From: an uncultured Eubacteriales bacterium
GTDB lineage: Bacteria; Bacillota; Clostridia; Lachnospirales; Lachnospiraceae
Assembly (NCBI GenBank): GCA_949299375.1
Contig: CASGAH010000003.1
Coordinates: forward strand, 1 to 51,990
Length of the DNA: 51,990 nt
Direction of reading: 5' to 3'
The notes beneath the pieces were generated by a model. That model had not been told where the DNA came from, did not search any database, and saw nothing but the letters and a program-made list of their open reading frames with translations. Every line of letters begins with the position of its first letter. Positions within the stretch are counted from its first letter, which is position 1. Shown one piece after another: positions 44,935 through 51,990 of this stretch. A program made the translations under genes and the position numbers.

Positions 44935-44963
44935 AATTGCCGCTTAAATCGGAAAGGAAAAAT

Positions 44964-45419
44964 ATGTCTTGGATAACACTCACAGAGCGAAATGTCGCGA
45001 AATATCAGGCGGGCGGAATGGTCGAAGCCTACAAGTCGGCGGCGTTGTCGGACGAAACGCTCGAGCCGCTCGCCGAGGTAATCGCGGGCACGGTGAATCT
45101 CGTGCGCGGCTACATCAAAACGGGCGGCTATTCCGTCGACCGCAACGCCTCCAAAATCCCGTCCGAGTTGGAAACCGCCGCTCTTGCAATAATCGTCGCC
45201 ACTATCAAGCCGCGAATTATGCAGGAGCTGAGTTCGACCGAATCGGCGAATCTTTCCGACGCTCGGCAGCTGTTGCGCGACATTGCCGCAAAAAAGTTTG
45301 ACGTATCCACGCCCGACGAACCCGAAGCCGCGTCGGAGACAACGCAATCGAGCGGCGGATGCGCCCTTGTGCGCCCCGCGCGGGGAACTCCTCAGAGGAG
45401 TGATTATGACGGACTGTGA
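44964..45419 (+). CDS. Mu gp36-like phage protein (DUF1320)
   Basis: Structural protein near the head-tail joining region. The start WITLTERNVAKYQAGGMVEAY and the middle GTVNLVRGYIKTGGY with IPSELETAALAIIVATI are typical of the gp36 family of Mu-like phages. AAAGGAAAAA precedes the ATG at 44964. Length 151, with a poorly conserved tail from about residue 110. Confidence 0.7.
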   Translation: MSWITLTERNVAKYQAGGMVEAYKSAALSDETLEPLAEVIAGTVNLVRGYIKTGGYSVDRNASKIPSELETAALAIIVATIKPRIMQELSSTESANLSDARQLLRDIAAKKFDVSTPDEPEAASETTQSSGGCALVRPARGTPQRSDYDGL

Positions 45420-45458
45420 AAACGAACGCGAATGGTAAACGAAAAAGAATACTGACAA

Positions 45459-46727
45459 ATGCCGAATCTCAACATCAGTCTTGCGCCCGACCGCGCCGCC
45501 GTCGAAAAATTCGGGGCGCGGAAAGCCACGCCGTCTTCGATGACGAGTGCTCAGTGGGCACGCGTTGCGCCCGCAATCCGCGAAAAGTGCTTTTTCTCTG
45601 CGAGGGTGAACGACGCGGAAACGCTCGGTAAAATGCGCGAGCTCATCGGCAAGGCTGTTGACACGGCGAAGCGCACCCCGAATGAGGTGTTGATTACGCA
45701 GGAGAAGTTCATCAGCGAGATGAAGTCGTACTTGCGCGGGCGCGGGTATGCGGTTGACGGAACGGCATTGACCGACATTGCAAGCCGCCGCAGGCTTTCG
45801 CTCATTTACAAGATGAATTACGAGGAAGCCCGCGAATATGCCAAATACACGCGGGGGCAGGATTCGGACGCCTTGTTTATGTATCCTGCACAGGAATTTT
45901 TACGCGTAGAGCCGCGCCGCGTGCCGCGCACCGATTGGCAGACGCGTTGGCGTGCTGCGGGTGGCAAGCTCTACGGCGGGCGAATGATTGCGCTAAAATC
46001 TTCCGACGTGTGGCACAATCTTTCGCGCTTCGACAGGCCGTATCCGCCGTTTGACTTCGGCAGCGGAATGGGCGTTGAAGACATCGACCGCGACGAAGCT
46101 ATCGCGCTTGGCTTGCTTCCGAAAGACGAGCCCGTGGACGAAATCCCCGACTTCGACGACGCGCTCGAAACGGAAGTTTCGCTTGAAAGAATCCCCGAAG
46201 ACCTCGTCAAGGAAATCGTCGAAAAGACGCCCAACTGCGCCGTCGAGGGCGACAAGCTTGTAATGCGCACAAAGCCGCCGCTCCCGACGTTCGCAGATAA
46301 AAAAATGCCGAGCGCGACGACGTGGGCTACGGAAAAGGTATTCGCAAAACCCGAAACTCGCGAAGATATAAAGGCTGCGGCGGATGAAGTCCGAAAAGCG
46401 TTGAAGAATGGCGAGGTCGTCGAAACCCCGCTCGGAAACGTGAAGTTCGACGAACATATTTACGTCGACTGGGAGAAGTACAGCAAGGAAGTGGTCGACG
46501 ACAGGCTTTCGTATTATGGGCTTGCAAAGGAAATGGTCGCAACCGTCCGCGAAGTTTGGCGGCAGGGCAACCAAATGACCTTCGTAAACGTATACAAAAA
46601 TAGACACGGAAAACTTCGCGGGCTTGTGGTTGCCGTCGAAGACGGAATGGTCGTCCGCACTTATTTCATAAAAGAGCCCAAGGCTCTCGACAACGCGAGA
46701 AAGGGAGAACTGCTATGGCCTCAATAA
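45459..46727 (+). CDS. Mu F-like head morphogenesis protein with probable nuclease-fold (PBECR-type) C-terminus
   Basis: The N-terminal 230 residues follow the Mu gpF pattern: RRRLSLIYKMNYEEAREYAKY, the region with LYGGRMIALKSSDVW, and PYPPFDFGSGMGVEDIDRDE. The C-terminal 120 residues (from TPLGNVKFDEHIYVDW through YKNRHGKLRGLVVAVEDG) resemble the phage Barnase-EndoU-colicin-RelE-like (PBECR) domains attached to phage head proteins. I cannot confirm catalytic residues. Length 422. In Mu, F is upstream of the protease; here it is downstream of the capsid gene. Confidence 0.6.
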   Translation: MPNLNISLAPDRAAVEKFGARKATPSSMTSAQWARVAPAIREKCFFSARVNDAETLGKMRELIGKAVDTAKRTPNEVLITQEKFISEMKSYLRGRGYAVDGTALTDIASRRRLSLIYKMNYEEAREYAKYTRGQDSDALFMYPAQEFLRVEPRRVPRTDWQTRWRAAGGKLYGGRMIALKSSDVWHNLSRFDRPYPPFDFGSGMGVEDIDRDEAIALGLLPKDEPVDEIPDFDDALETEVSLERIPEDLVKEIVEKTPNCAVEGDKLVMRTKPPLPTFADKKMPSATTWATEKVFAKPETREDIKAAADEVRKALKNGEVVETPLGNVKFDEHIYVDWEKYSKEVVDDRLSYYGLAKEMVATVREVWRQGNQMTFVNVYKNRHGKLRGLVVAVEDGMVVRTYFIKEPKALDNARKGELLWPQ

Positions 46728-46867
46728 AAAAAGACGCAGACTTTCGTCTGCGCCTTGGCTATTTACCGATTTCTCGGCTGGTCGGGGAGCCACCATCCGC
46801 GTGTCAGTCCACTACCGCAACAGTGGAGAGTATCGCAACTGACTGCACTAAACCACTGCCTCGATAA
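46715..46867 (+). CDS. Possible 50-residue small protein, overlapping the F-like gene end
   Basis: ATG at 46715 overlaps the F-like stop and opens 50 codons (begins MASIKKDADFRLRLGYLPIS). AAAGGGAGAA is just upstream and could act as a ribosome site. No family is recognised. The same DNA folds strongly as RNA on both strands, and this frame may simply be chance. Confidence 0.25.
   Translation: MASIKKDADFRLRLGYLPISRLVGEPPSACQSTTATVESIATDCTKPLPR
46726..46862 (-). ncRNA. Candidate minus-strand small RNA
   Basis: On the minus strand TTGATT (46892-46897) and GATATT (46869-46874) are 17 bp apart. The transcript would run about 137 nt through a paired element (GTCAGT/ACTGAC and CCACT/AGTGG, 46803-46843), a CCGA-GAAA-TCGG mini-hairpin (46766-46777) and a terminator stem GCGCAGAC-GAAA-GTCTGCGT followed by seven T (46726-46754). 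A palindrome TCGATA/TATCGA (46861-46876) overlaps the -10. No known RNA family is recognised. Confidence 0.35.
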
Positions 46868-46904
46868 CAATATCGAACAAACTTTTCTGAAAATCAACTA
46901 AAAA

Positions 46905-47486
46905 ATGCTCTTCAAATTCACAGTCAAGTCCAAGACAGGCGCGGCGGTCAAACGCATCGAGGCGTTGGAGGCGAAGTTGGCCGACGCGGCAAACCTCAAC
47001 AAGCACGTCGGCATGGGCTTTGCGCGGACGCTGCAAAAGCATTTCAAGGCTCTCGACAAACGCCCGAATCGGCGCGGTTGGCGGCGGCTCGGCTTTTGGC
47101 GCGGCATTGCGGCGGCAACGTCGTTTCTTTCCGCCGACGAAAAGGGAGCTACGGTCTCGATTTCGGGCGTTGAGGGCCCGAAGTTCGCCGCAAAGGTTTT
47201 CGGCGCGACGGTAAAGCCCAAAGGCGGCAAAAAGTATTTGGCGATTCCCGCAATCGCCTCGCGCTACGGCGTTATGCCGTCGACGTTACCCGAGGGCGAG
47301 TTGGAATTCCGCCGCACGCGCAAGGGCGGTCTGCTCGGCAAAATCCGCGCCGACGGCACGATGACAGTTCACTACTGGCTTGTGAAATCAGCGACAATTC
47401 CGCGCGACGCGAACGCGCTGCCGACAACCGACGCGGTTTTGGAAGACGCGAAAAAATCAATCAACACGTATTTGAAGAAACGATGA
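46905..47486 (+). CDS. Virion morphogenesis protein, Mu gpG-like
   Basis: The 193-residue protein has the family layout: N-terminal coiled region (AAVKRIEALEAKLADAANL), a basic central part around RPNRRGWRRLGFWRG, then a beta-rich region and a C-terminal helix (EDAKKSINTYLKKR). Members include Mu gpG and P2 gpS-type tail completion proteins. The start has no clear ribosome site. The stop overlaps the next start (ATGA). Confidence 0.65.
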   Translation: MLFKFTVKSKTGAAVKRIEALEAKLADAANLNKHVGMGFARTLQKHFKALDKRPNRRGWRRLGFWRGIAAATSFLSADEKGATVSISGVEGPKFAAKVFGATVKPKGGKKYLAIPAIASRYGVMPSTLPEGELEFRRTRKGGLLGKIRADGTMTVHYWLVKSATIPRDANALPTTDAVLEDAKKSINTYLKKR

Positions 47487-47917
47487 GTGAAGAAAACAAC
47501 AACCTCTACAAATTTCAGGAATGGCTCGAAGGCAAAATCTCGGCGGTGCTCCCCGAAGAAGTCGAAATTCTCTGCCGCCGAAAGGGCAACATCGACAACG
47601 ATGTCCGCAACGCGCTTTCAAAAATCGGCGTTGCGGTTGTGATTGAGCCGCCGCTCGTGCGCCAGTGGACGGACAGCTACATTTTGAAAGCCGAAGTCGT
47701 CGAAAGCGACATCCACTTTTTGGAAAACGTGACGCTCAAAAAGAGCGACCGCACCGCTTCGGGACTGCTGCTCGACGTATCGCGGGCAATCCATCAGGAG
47801 CGTTGCGACGAGCTCGGCGCGTCGGTGCTGCGGCTCGGCCAGATTGACGACCTTTCGCCCGCCGACCAGCCGCTCGTCCACTACGTCCTCACCGTTTCAA
47901 ACGCGCTCAATATTTAA
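47483..47917 (+). CDS. Phage head-tail connector / minor tail-like protein (gp37-like position)
   Basis: A 144-residue protein with an N-terminal helix (NNLYKFQEWLEGKISAV) and a beta-rich rest (VAVVIEPPLVRQWTDSYILKAEVVES). Its place between gpG-like and tail tube-like genes matches the small gp37/DUF1834-type joining proteins, but I see no diagnostic motif. Start overlaps the gpG stop by 4 bp. Confidence 0.45.
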   Translation: MSEENNNLYKFQEWLEGKISAVLPEEVEILCRRKGNIDNDVRNALSKIGVAVVIEPPLVRQWTDSYILKAEVVESDIHFLENVTLKKSDRTASGLLLDVSRAIHQERCDELGASVLRLGQIDDLSPADQPLVHYVLTVSNALNI

Positions 47918-47937
47918 CTCAAAACAAAGGAAAATCA

Positions 47938-48894
47938 ATGAAGGCATATCCGCTCGAAGACATCAAGGCACCCGCGTATCTCTACATCGGAAACTCGGTG
48001 CTGTTTATCAAAGACAACATCAAGGTTCAGAAGACATCGACGCTTTTGGACGTTGCGGTTTCGCACAACATCAAGGCGGGCGACATTCTCACCGACCAAG
48101 CCGTAACAATCAAAGCCTCGCCCGTGGCGTTCTCGAACACCGACGCGCTTTTCAAGGAGCTTTCGCTCGTCAAGGGCGCGCGCATTCCGAAAGTCGAAAA
48201 CTGCGCGATTGTCGCCCGCGTTGCAAACGGCAAGTGGGTTAAGTGGTCGTTTGCGCCCGCGATCCACGACACGATAGGCTCAATCACTTTCGGCGCGAAT
48301 CTGCCGCTCGGCGAGCACGGCTGGACGGTCTACCCCGATCCGCTCAACCCGACAACGCCGCTTGTGTCGGTTTCCGAACTGACAACCGCGCCGACCGTCG
48401 GCAAGCTCGAAGACGCGGGGCAGTTTATGCTGCGCTGTCTTGCAATCTACGGCGAGGGCGACGACAAAATCGAATTCGACACGGAGGGCGCGAGCATCGA
48501 CATTTCGCTTTCGACCGAGGACGCGCAAAACGACCGCCTGATAAAGTTCGGCAAAAACCTCACCGACATTTCGGTTTCGGCAAAGGCAAAACCGCGCAAC
48601 ATTTCGCTCGCAAAGTGGCAGTCGCTCACCGGCATTACGACGACCGACACAATCGGGCAGTTCAGGGGCGTGGCGAGCTTCCCGAACCTCGTTCTTCGCG
48701 GCGCGAAAAAGGACGACGTTCTGTTCACGCTCGTTTCCGCCCGCGTGAAGGACCCGTCGGCGACGTTCTCGCCGAAAGACGCGCTGATGGACGAGCTGAC
48801 GTTCGAGGCCCACGGCGACGCGATGGGCGACAACAAGCTTACGATAGGCAAGGCCGCCTCCGACTTCGTCTTCGAGGAGGACGCGGGCGACTGA
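47938..48894 (+). CDS. Tail tube-like phage protein, ending at an in-frame TGA
   Basis: A 318-residue, beta-rich protein of the type found for tail tube or major tail subunits (TFSPKDALMDELTFEAHGDA is a typical repeat-like ending with Asn/Asp-Lys-Leu). CAAAGGAAAATCA precedes the ATG. The frame stops at TGA 48892-48894 (context GAC-TGA-CTG), but remains open for 23 further codons to TAA at 48964-48966. These codons fit the local codon use. Confidence 0.5.
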   Translation: MKAYPLEDIKAPAYLYIGNSVLFIKDNIKVQKTSTLLDVAVSHNIKAGDILTDQAVTIKASPVAFSNTDALFKELSLVKGARIPKVENCAIVARVANGKWVKWSFAPAIHDTIGSITFGANLPLGEHGWTVYPDPLNPTTPLVSVSELTTAPTVGKLEDAGQFMLRCLAIYGEGDDKIEFDTEGASIDISLSTEDAQNDRLIKFGKNLTDISVSAKAKPRNISLAKWQSLTGITTTDTIGQFRGVASFPNLVLRGAKKDDVLFTLVSARVKDPSATFSPKDALMDELTFEAHGDAMGDNKLTIGKAASDFVFEEDAGD

Positions 48895-48972
48895 CTGCCC
48901 GCCGTCGACGGGGCGGCCGTTGCCGTCGATTCGGCGGCGGTCGTCGTAAACCTCAAAGAATCCTAACCTGAA

Positions 48973-49458
48973 ATGGCGGCATACCTCATATTTCAGCCCT
49001 ACAACGCGGCGACTGCGGCGATTCTCGCGCGGTCGGACGACGGGCAGACCTGCACGGTCTCTTCGTCCGCGCCGAATGCGTCGAGAATTTCCGACGAAAT
49101 CGGCGTGGTGGGCGCGTCGCGTCCGCGCAAGATTTTTCGCGGAGGCACGGTGTCGCTCGAAATCGCCGTCGGGCGCAGGTTCGGGAGCTATCAGGAGGCG
49201 GAGGAGTTCGCGCATTTGCACGCCAAGAAAATGCTCGCGGTAAAGGGAACGGGAATCCTCCGCCTGAAAACCTCGCTCGGCACGGAGTTCGTCTACCGCG
49301 GCGCGTTCTTCGACGACTTTTCGCAGGCGAACGCCGCGGGCGTGTGGCAGGAGACTTCCTACACGTTCAGCGTCGGCGAATGCGTAAGCGAATTCGCGCT
49401 GTCCGTACTCGAAAAACGCGTTTCCATCGGCGGGGTGGAAGTGCTCCTGTCTCTTTGA
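48973..49458 (+). CDS. Phage tail-region protein, unknown function
   Basis: A 161-residue protein with beta-strand patterns (FVYRGAFFDDFSQAN, WQETSYTFSVGECV). It follows the tail tube-like gene by 6 bp beyond the alternative stop at 48966. No recognised family; probable tail assembly or structural protein by position. Confidence 0.5.
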   Translation: MAAYLIFQPYNAATAAILARSDDGQTCTVSSSAPNASRISDEIGVVGASRPRKIFRGGTVSLEIAVGRRFGSYQEAEEFAHLHAKKMLAVKGTGILRLKTSLGTEFVYRGAFFDDFSQANAAGVWQETSYTFSVGECVSEFALSVLEKRVSIGGVEVLLSL

Positions 49459-49503
49459 AATTCCGCGCTTTTGAAAACAAGGAAAACTCAACAAACAAAA
49501 CAT

Positions 49504-49848
49504 ATGTCAGAAACCGAAACTACAACGCGAGATTTAAACGACTTCGCGGCGATAACAATCGGCGCAAACGACAACCTCATTTGCGGGCGCGGCAGGTTCA
49601 CGGCGGCGGAGCTTATCGCGCTTGCCGCCGAGCAGCTTGCGCTCAACCACGCAAAGACGCTCGCCGACGCAATAATAAAAAACTTCAATACGGGCACGCC
49701 GACGGCGGGACGCTGCGCGATTTCGCCCACGACAAAGCGGCTCTACGTCTACTGCGCCGACAACCTGTGGCACGCGCTGATTCCGACAAGCTCCGACGGC
49801 GTGCAAATGCCCACAATCGAAGAGAAGGGGGTTAAAAATGTACTGTAA
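49504..49848 (+). CDS. Small phage protein, unknown function
   Basis: A 114-residue protein with a short acidic N-terminus and a middle FTAAELIALAAEQLALNHAKTLADAIIK helix. It starts at ATG 49504; the frame upstream to 49471 uses TTG and is poor protein. It ends within the start of the next gene (11-bp overlap). No family recognised. Confidence 0.5.
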   Translation: MSETETTTRDLNDFAAITIGANDNLICGRGRFTAAELIALAAEQLALNHAKTLADAIIKNFNTGTPTAGRCAISPTTKRLYVYCADNLWHALIPTSSDGVQMPTIEEKGVKNVL

Positions 49849-50563
49849 TTCTATAAAGCACAAAGTCTGGAACTGCATAAAAGTTCTTTTGTATAGTTCT
49901 TCGTTCTTCGTTTTTAGTTCTTCGTTGTCTGCGGCGCAATACAGGCCCTTGCCCGTCGACGGCGACTCCAAACTTGCGGCGGGCTCGAAATTCGTCGCGG
50001 CAAACAACATCGTTTCGAGCGACGTGCTCTGCATTCGCGTTGATATGTTCCGCGGCGGCTGGGACGACATGTCCCAGTGCAAGGGCTTTTATTGGTGGGA
50101 AGCGGAAATCAAGGCGTTAAGCCCGACGGGCGAGCTGCTCTATCACGTCTCGACAGTGTGGCGAGACAGAAGCTACCACGAGGATTTGGGGGTTGAAGAC
50201 GACAAGTGTCGAATCTTCTACTACCCCTCGGGTCCCAACACGGCGACGGGTATTTGCGCGAAGCCAAAAAAAGAACTCAAACGCTCGGCGACGGGCAACG
50301 GGGTCTCGATTACCAAGTTCGAAGGGCTGACGGGAAGCAACGGCGGTCGCGGCGGATACTACTCGAAGTCGATTTCGATTTCGACAATCGAGTTCTTCCC
50401 CAACCTCGACGGCTACATCAACGGCGTGTCGATTCGCGAAATCTTCCTCAACCCGGAGAATACAATCGTGGTGAGCCGTAAAAACTCGAACGAAATCGAG
50501 CGCGACTACACGAACGGCAGCCGAATTTGGCGAGCCCCAATAATTACTTATTACAGAAAGTGA
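49838..50563 (+). CDS. Predicted exported protein, unknown function
   Basis: A 241-residue protein with a basic then hydrophobic N-terminus (KVLLYSSSFFVFSSSLSAAQ) that could be a signal peptide with cleavage near Ala33. The rest is beta-rich, with RGGWDDMSQCKGFYWWEAE and many aromatic residues. Two internal Cys pairs may form disulfides. The signal region is encoded by a low-complexity repeat (49895-49926). No family recognised. Confidence 0.5.
   Translation: MYCNSIKHKVWNCIKVLLYSSSFFVFSSSLSAAQYRPLPVDGDSKLAAGSKFVAANNIVSSDVLCIRVDMFRGGWDDMSQCKGFYWWEAEIKALSPTGELLYHVSTVWRDRSYHEDLGVEDDKCRIFYYPSGPNTATGICAKPKKELKRSATGNGVSITKFEGLTGSNGGRGGYYSKSISISTIEFFPNLDGYINGVSIREIFLNPENTIVVSRKNSNEIERDYTNGSRIWRAPIITYYRK
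49895..49926 (+). repeat. Low-complexity TTCTTCGTT repeat in the signal region
   Basis: AGTTCTTCGTT occurs at 49895-49905 and 49916-49926, with a further CTTCGTT between. On the minus strand it reads as GAAGAAC-type repeats like those that spread in some gut bacterial genomes. It is more AT-rich than the flanks. Confidence 0.5.
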
Positions 50564-50568
50564 ATCTC

Positions 50569-50901
50569 ATGAAAAAAATCATCTTTGCAATATTGGCGGC
50601 TGTCGCCGCAAGCGCGGCGAATGCCGACGTTTCAAGCTACCGCGACATTCTCGCGACTCTCGAACTTGCGCGGTCGGCGAAAGCCGCAAAGCAGCTTGCG
50701 GCGCAGGCGGAAATGTACGCCTCGGTCGAAAGCTTCGCCGACTTGCGGCTGTGGTATCTGCGCAACACGCAGCCCAAAATTTTCGTCGAAATCGAAACCG
50801 CAAGCGCGGCAACCGACATGGGCTACTTCCGCCTCGATTACAACGAGGCGGGCAAGCTCGGAAAGCTTCGAATGCTCCGCGAAGAGTTCGGCGTAAAGTG
50901 A
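50569..50901 (+). CDS. Small exported protein, unknown function
   Basis: A 110-residue protein with a clear signal peptide (MKKIIFAILAAVAASAANAD, predicted cleavage after Ala19). The mature part is helical and Ala/Lys-rich (ELARSAKAAKQLAAQAEMYA) followed by a short beta part. The start is ATG 50569; the upstream TTG start of the open frame overlaps the previous gene. No family recognised. Confidence 0.55.
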   Translation: MKKIIFAILAAVAASAANADVSSYRDILATLELARSAKAAKQLAAQAEMYASVESFADLRLWYLRNTQPKIFVEIETASAATDMGYFRLDYNEAGKLGKLRMLREEFGVK

Positions 50902-50931
50902 ATTTAAACCTCAAAAAAGGAAAGACCTAAA

Positions 50932-51645
50932 ATGAAAAAATACATCATCGCAATCATCGCCCTTGCGTGCGCCGCAACGGGCTTCGCAAAGACAACCGAC
51001 GAACTCTACAAGGAGTTTGCGACAATCAAAAATTCGCCCGACAACTGGCGGCTCTGCACGGCTTGGACTGCCGAAAACATCGCCGACCTCAAAGCCGCGT
51101 GGCAGCAGTACAAGACTTCGCCGTATATGCAGCCGTATTCGGTTTCGCGTCTGGAGCGCATTAAATCGGGCGAAGAGGCGTTCAAGGCGGGCTATGCAAA
51201 ACGCGCAATGTTCTCGTACCTCTTCGCAAACCTCGGCGCGGATTTCGACGCAAGCGACGCGGTAAAATTCTCGCTGCAACCCAACCGATTCAAGCAGTCG
51301 AATCCCTCGAAGTGGGCGGAGCTTGAACGCAATGGCTTCAAGAGCATCGACGGCGTTGAAATCACCGCACCCGAACGCCTGTTTGCGGGCTGGTCTACGC
51401 GCAACCTCGCCGTTGTCTACGAAAACCGCGCGGAGTTCGAAAAATGGAGCAAAAGCGGGCTTGAAGAAAACCTCGCGCAAATGCGCTCGTTCCTGCTGAA
51501 AGCGGAAGACCTCGACAAGGCGAAGGCTATCTGCGACGCCTACGAAAGCGCAATGTTGCTTTGCGAATGTCCGAACGTGGACAAAATCCAGACCGTCGGC
51601 AAGGTGCTGACCGCGCGAATTGTTGACGCGAAAATCGCGAGGTAA
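50932..51645 (+). CDS. Exported helical protein, unknown function
   Basis: A 237-residue protein with a signal peptide (MKKYIIAIIALACAATGFAK, cleavage near Ala19). The mature region is mostly helical and holds three Cys and a Trp-rich segment (KWAELERNGFKSIDG). AAAAAAGGAAAGACC precedes the ATG. The leader and signal region resemble those of the next gene. No family recognised. Confidence 0.55.
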   Translation: MKKYIIAIIALACAATGFAKTTDELYKEFATIKNSPDNWRLCTAWTAENIADLKAAWQQYKTSPYMQPYSVSRLERIKSGEEAFKAGYAKRAMFSYLFANLGADFDASDAVKFSLQPNRFKQSNPSKWAELERNGFKSIDGVEITAPERLFAGWSTRNLAVVYENRAEFEKWSKSGLEENLAQMRSFLLKAEDLDKAKAICDAYESAMLLCECPNVDKIQTVGKVLTARIVDAKIAR

Positions 51646-51672
51646 ATTTAACCTCAAAAAGAAAGAACCAAA

Positions 51673-51990
51673 ATGAAAAAAATCATCATCACAACCCTTG
51701 CGCTCGTCTGCGGACTGGGCGCGTATGCCAAAACGCTTGCGGAACTCAAAGCGGAGCTTCCCGCGTATTCGGACAACAAGGAAGTACGCGCTGCTCGGCT
51801 GGCGTACATAAAGGAAAATGCCGCCGACTTTTTGCGCGAATTCAAGGCGTGGGCGGGCACGAATGCCGCAAAGTACTACGGCTTCGAAGAACCGAACTCG
51901 CAAATGACGGAGGCGCAGAAAGCGGAAGCCGTCGAAATGCGCAAGTTTTTCTATGCCGTTTACTGGGTGCTCGAGCCCGACTGCCCCGCG
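51673..51990 (+). CDS. Exported protein, C-terminus cut by the window end
   Basis: The first 106 residues of a third exported protein: signal peptide MKKIIITTLALVCGLGAYAK, then helical sequence (LRAEL-like charged helices, EFKAWAGTNAAKYYGF). It follows the previous gene by 27 bp and shares its leader (AACCTCAAAAA) and early layout, which suggests a duplicated pair. Confidence 0.5.
   Translation, partial: MKKIIITTLALVCGLGAYAKTLAELKAELPAYSDNKEVRAARLAYIKENAADFLREFKAWAGTNAAKYYGFEEPNSQMTEAQKAEAVEMRKFFYAVYWVLEPDCPA

Noticed and set aside
45406..45453. Tiny overlapping frames of 7-10 codons between the gp36-like and F-like genes
   Set aside because: They are too short for any support and have no conserved pattern.
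48280..49503. 407-codon minus-strand open frame in the phage tail region
   Set aside because: High GC gives few stops on the opposite strand; the frame is Arg/Gly/His-rich and spans two plus-strand genes with good ribosome sites.
44964..49848. TGA recoded as an amino acid in the phage part
   Set aside because: Several neighbouring frames happen to be in phase across TGA, but TGA also ends genes in overlapping ATGA contexts, Trp is encoded by TGG, and no TGA occurs within a conserved domain.
1..51990. tRNA, rRNA, CRISPR array or insertion sequence
   Set aside because: No cloverleaf with a conserved T-loop, no rRNA sequence, no regular repeat-spacer pattern and no transposase was noticed in reading; a covariance-model search would be needed to be sure about tRNAs.

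Overview
The window is made of two unrelated kinds of DNA that meet at about 41,850-41,975. Positions 1 to about 41,850 look like chromosome from a Gram-positive, Lachnospiraceae-like clostridium. The support is moderate GC, TTG/GTG starts with AGGAGG-type ribosome sites, a FabK-based fatty acid operon, a CdaA-CdaR-HPr group, LCP and Wzm/Wzt polysaccharide genes, and YtvI-like permeases. Positions from about 41,975 to the end look like part of the late (head and tail) region of a Mu-like phage or prophage. That part has much higher GC, different codon use (GCG, CGC, TCG), AAAGGA-type ribosome sites, and an entirely plus-strand gene run. The exact host of either part cannot be told from the sequence alone.

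Left part, almost all on the minus strand. Positions 1-3100: peptidase P (cut by the window edge) and rarA. Positions 3200-8300: a GH20 hexosaminidase, an AI-2E family permease, a polysaccharide deacetylase and an HtrA protease. Positions 8340-17180: a cell-surface polysaccharide locus with an LCP attachment enzyme, a polyprenyl-phosphate sugar transferase, two GT2 glycosyltransferases, a Wzm/Wzt exporter, RfbC and a Wzy-like polymerase. Positions 17186-21300: HPr, CdaR, CdaA (c-di-AMP synthesis) and two membrane proteins. Positions 21321-23340: a second permease, then a divergent pair of a FeoB-associated Cys-rich peptide and a DtxR-type regulator. Positions 23399-32882: a complete type II fatty acid operon without fabH, in transcription order acpP, fabK, fabD, fabG, fabF, accB, fabZ, accC, accD, accA and an NPD flavoenzyme. 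Positions 32966-34414: a small membrane protein, a sigma factor and a MarR/FabT-like regulator. Positions 34560-39798: M29 aminopeptidase, malic enzyme, a heparinase II/III-like protein and a response regulator with Ser in place of its phospho-acceptor Asp. A plus-strand ABC transporter starts at 40,037 and is cut at the junction.

Junction. One open frame runs from the ABC transporter through about 110 bp that encodes a lone S-layer-homology (SLH) motif and then into the C-terminal part of a Mu gpI/Z-like protease-scaffold. This three-part protein makes no biological sense. A metagenome assembly chimera is the simplest explanation, so the two sides should not be assumed to come from the same cell.

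Right part, in order: protease/scaffold remnant with a nested scaffold start, capsid decoration protein, major capsid protein, terminator, DNA adenine methylase with a 13-C tract, gp36-like protein, an F-like head protein with a probable nuclease-fold tail, a small intergenic region that may encode a minus-strand RNA, gpG-like protein, a gp37-like connector, a tail-tube-like protein with an in-frame TGA followed by 23 more sense codons, two small proteins, then four predicted exported proteins of unknown function, the last cut by the window end. I found no tRNA, rRNA, CRISPR array or insertion sequence.
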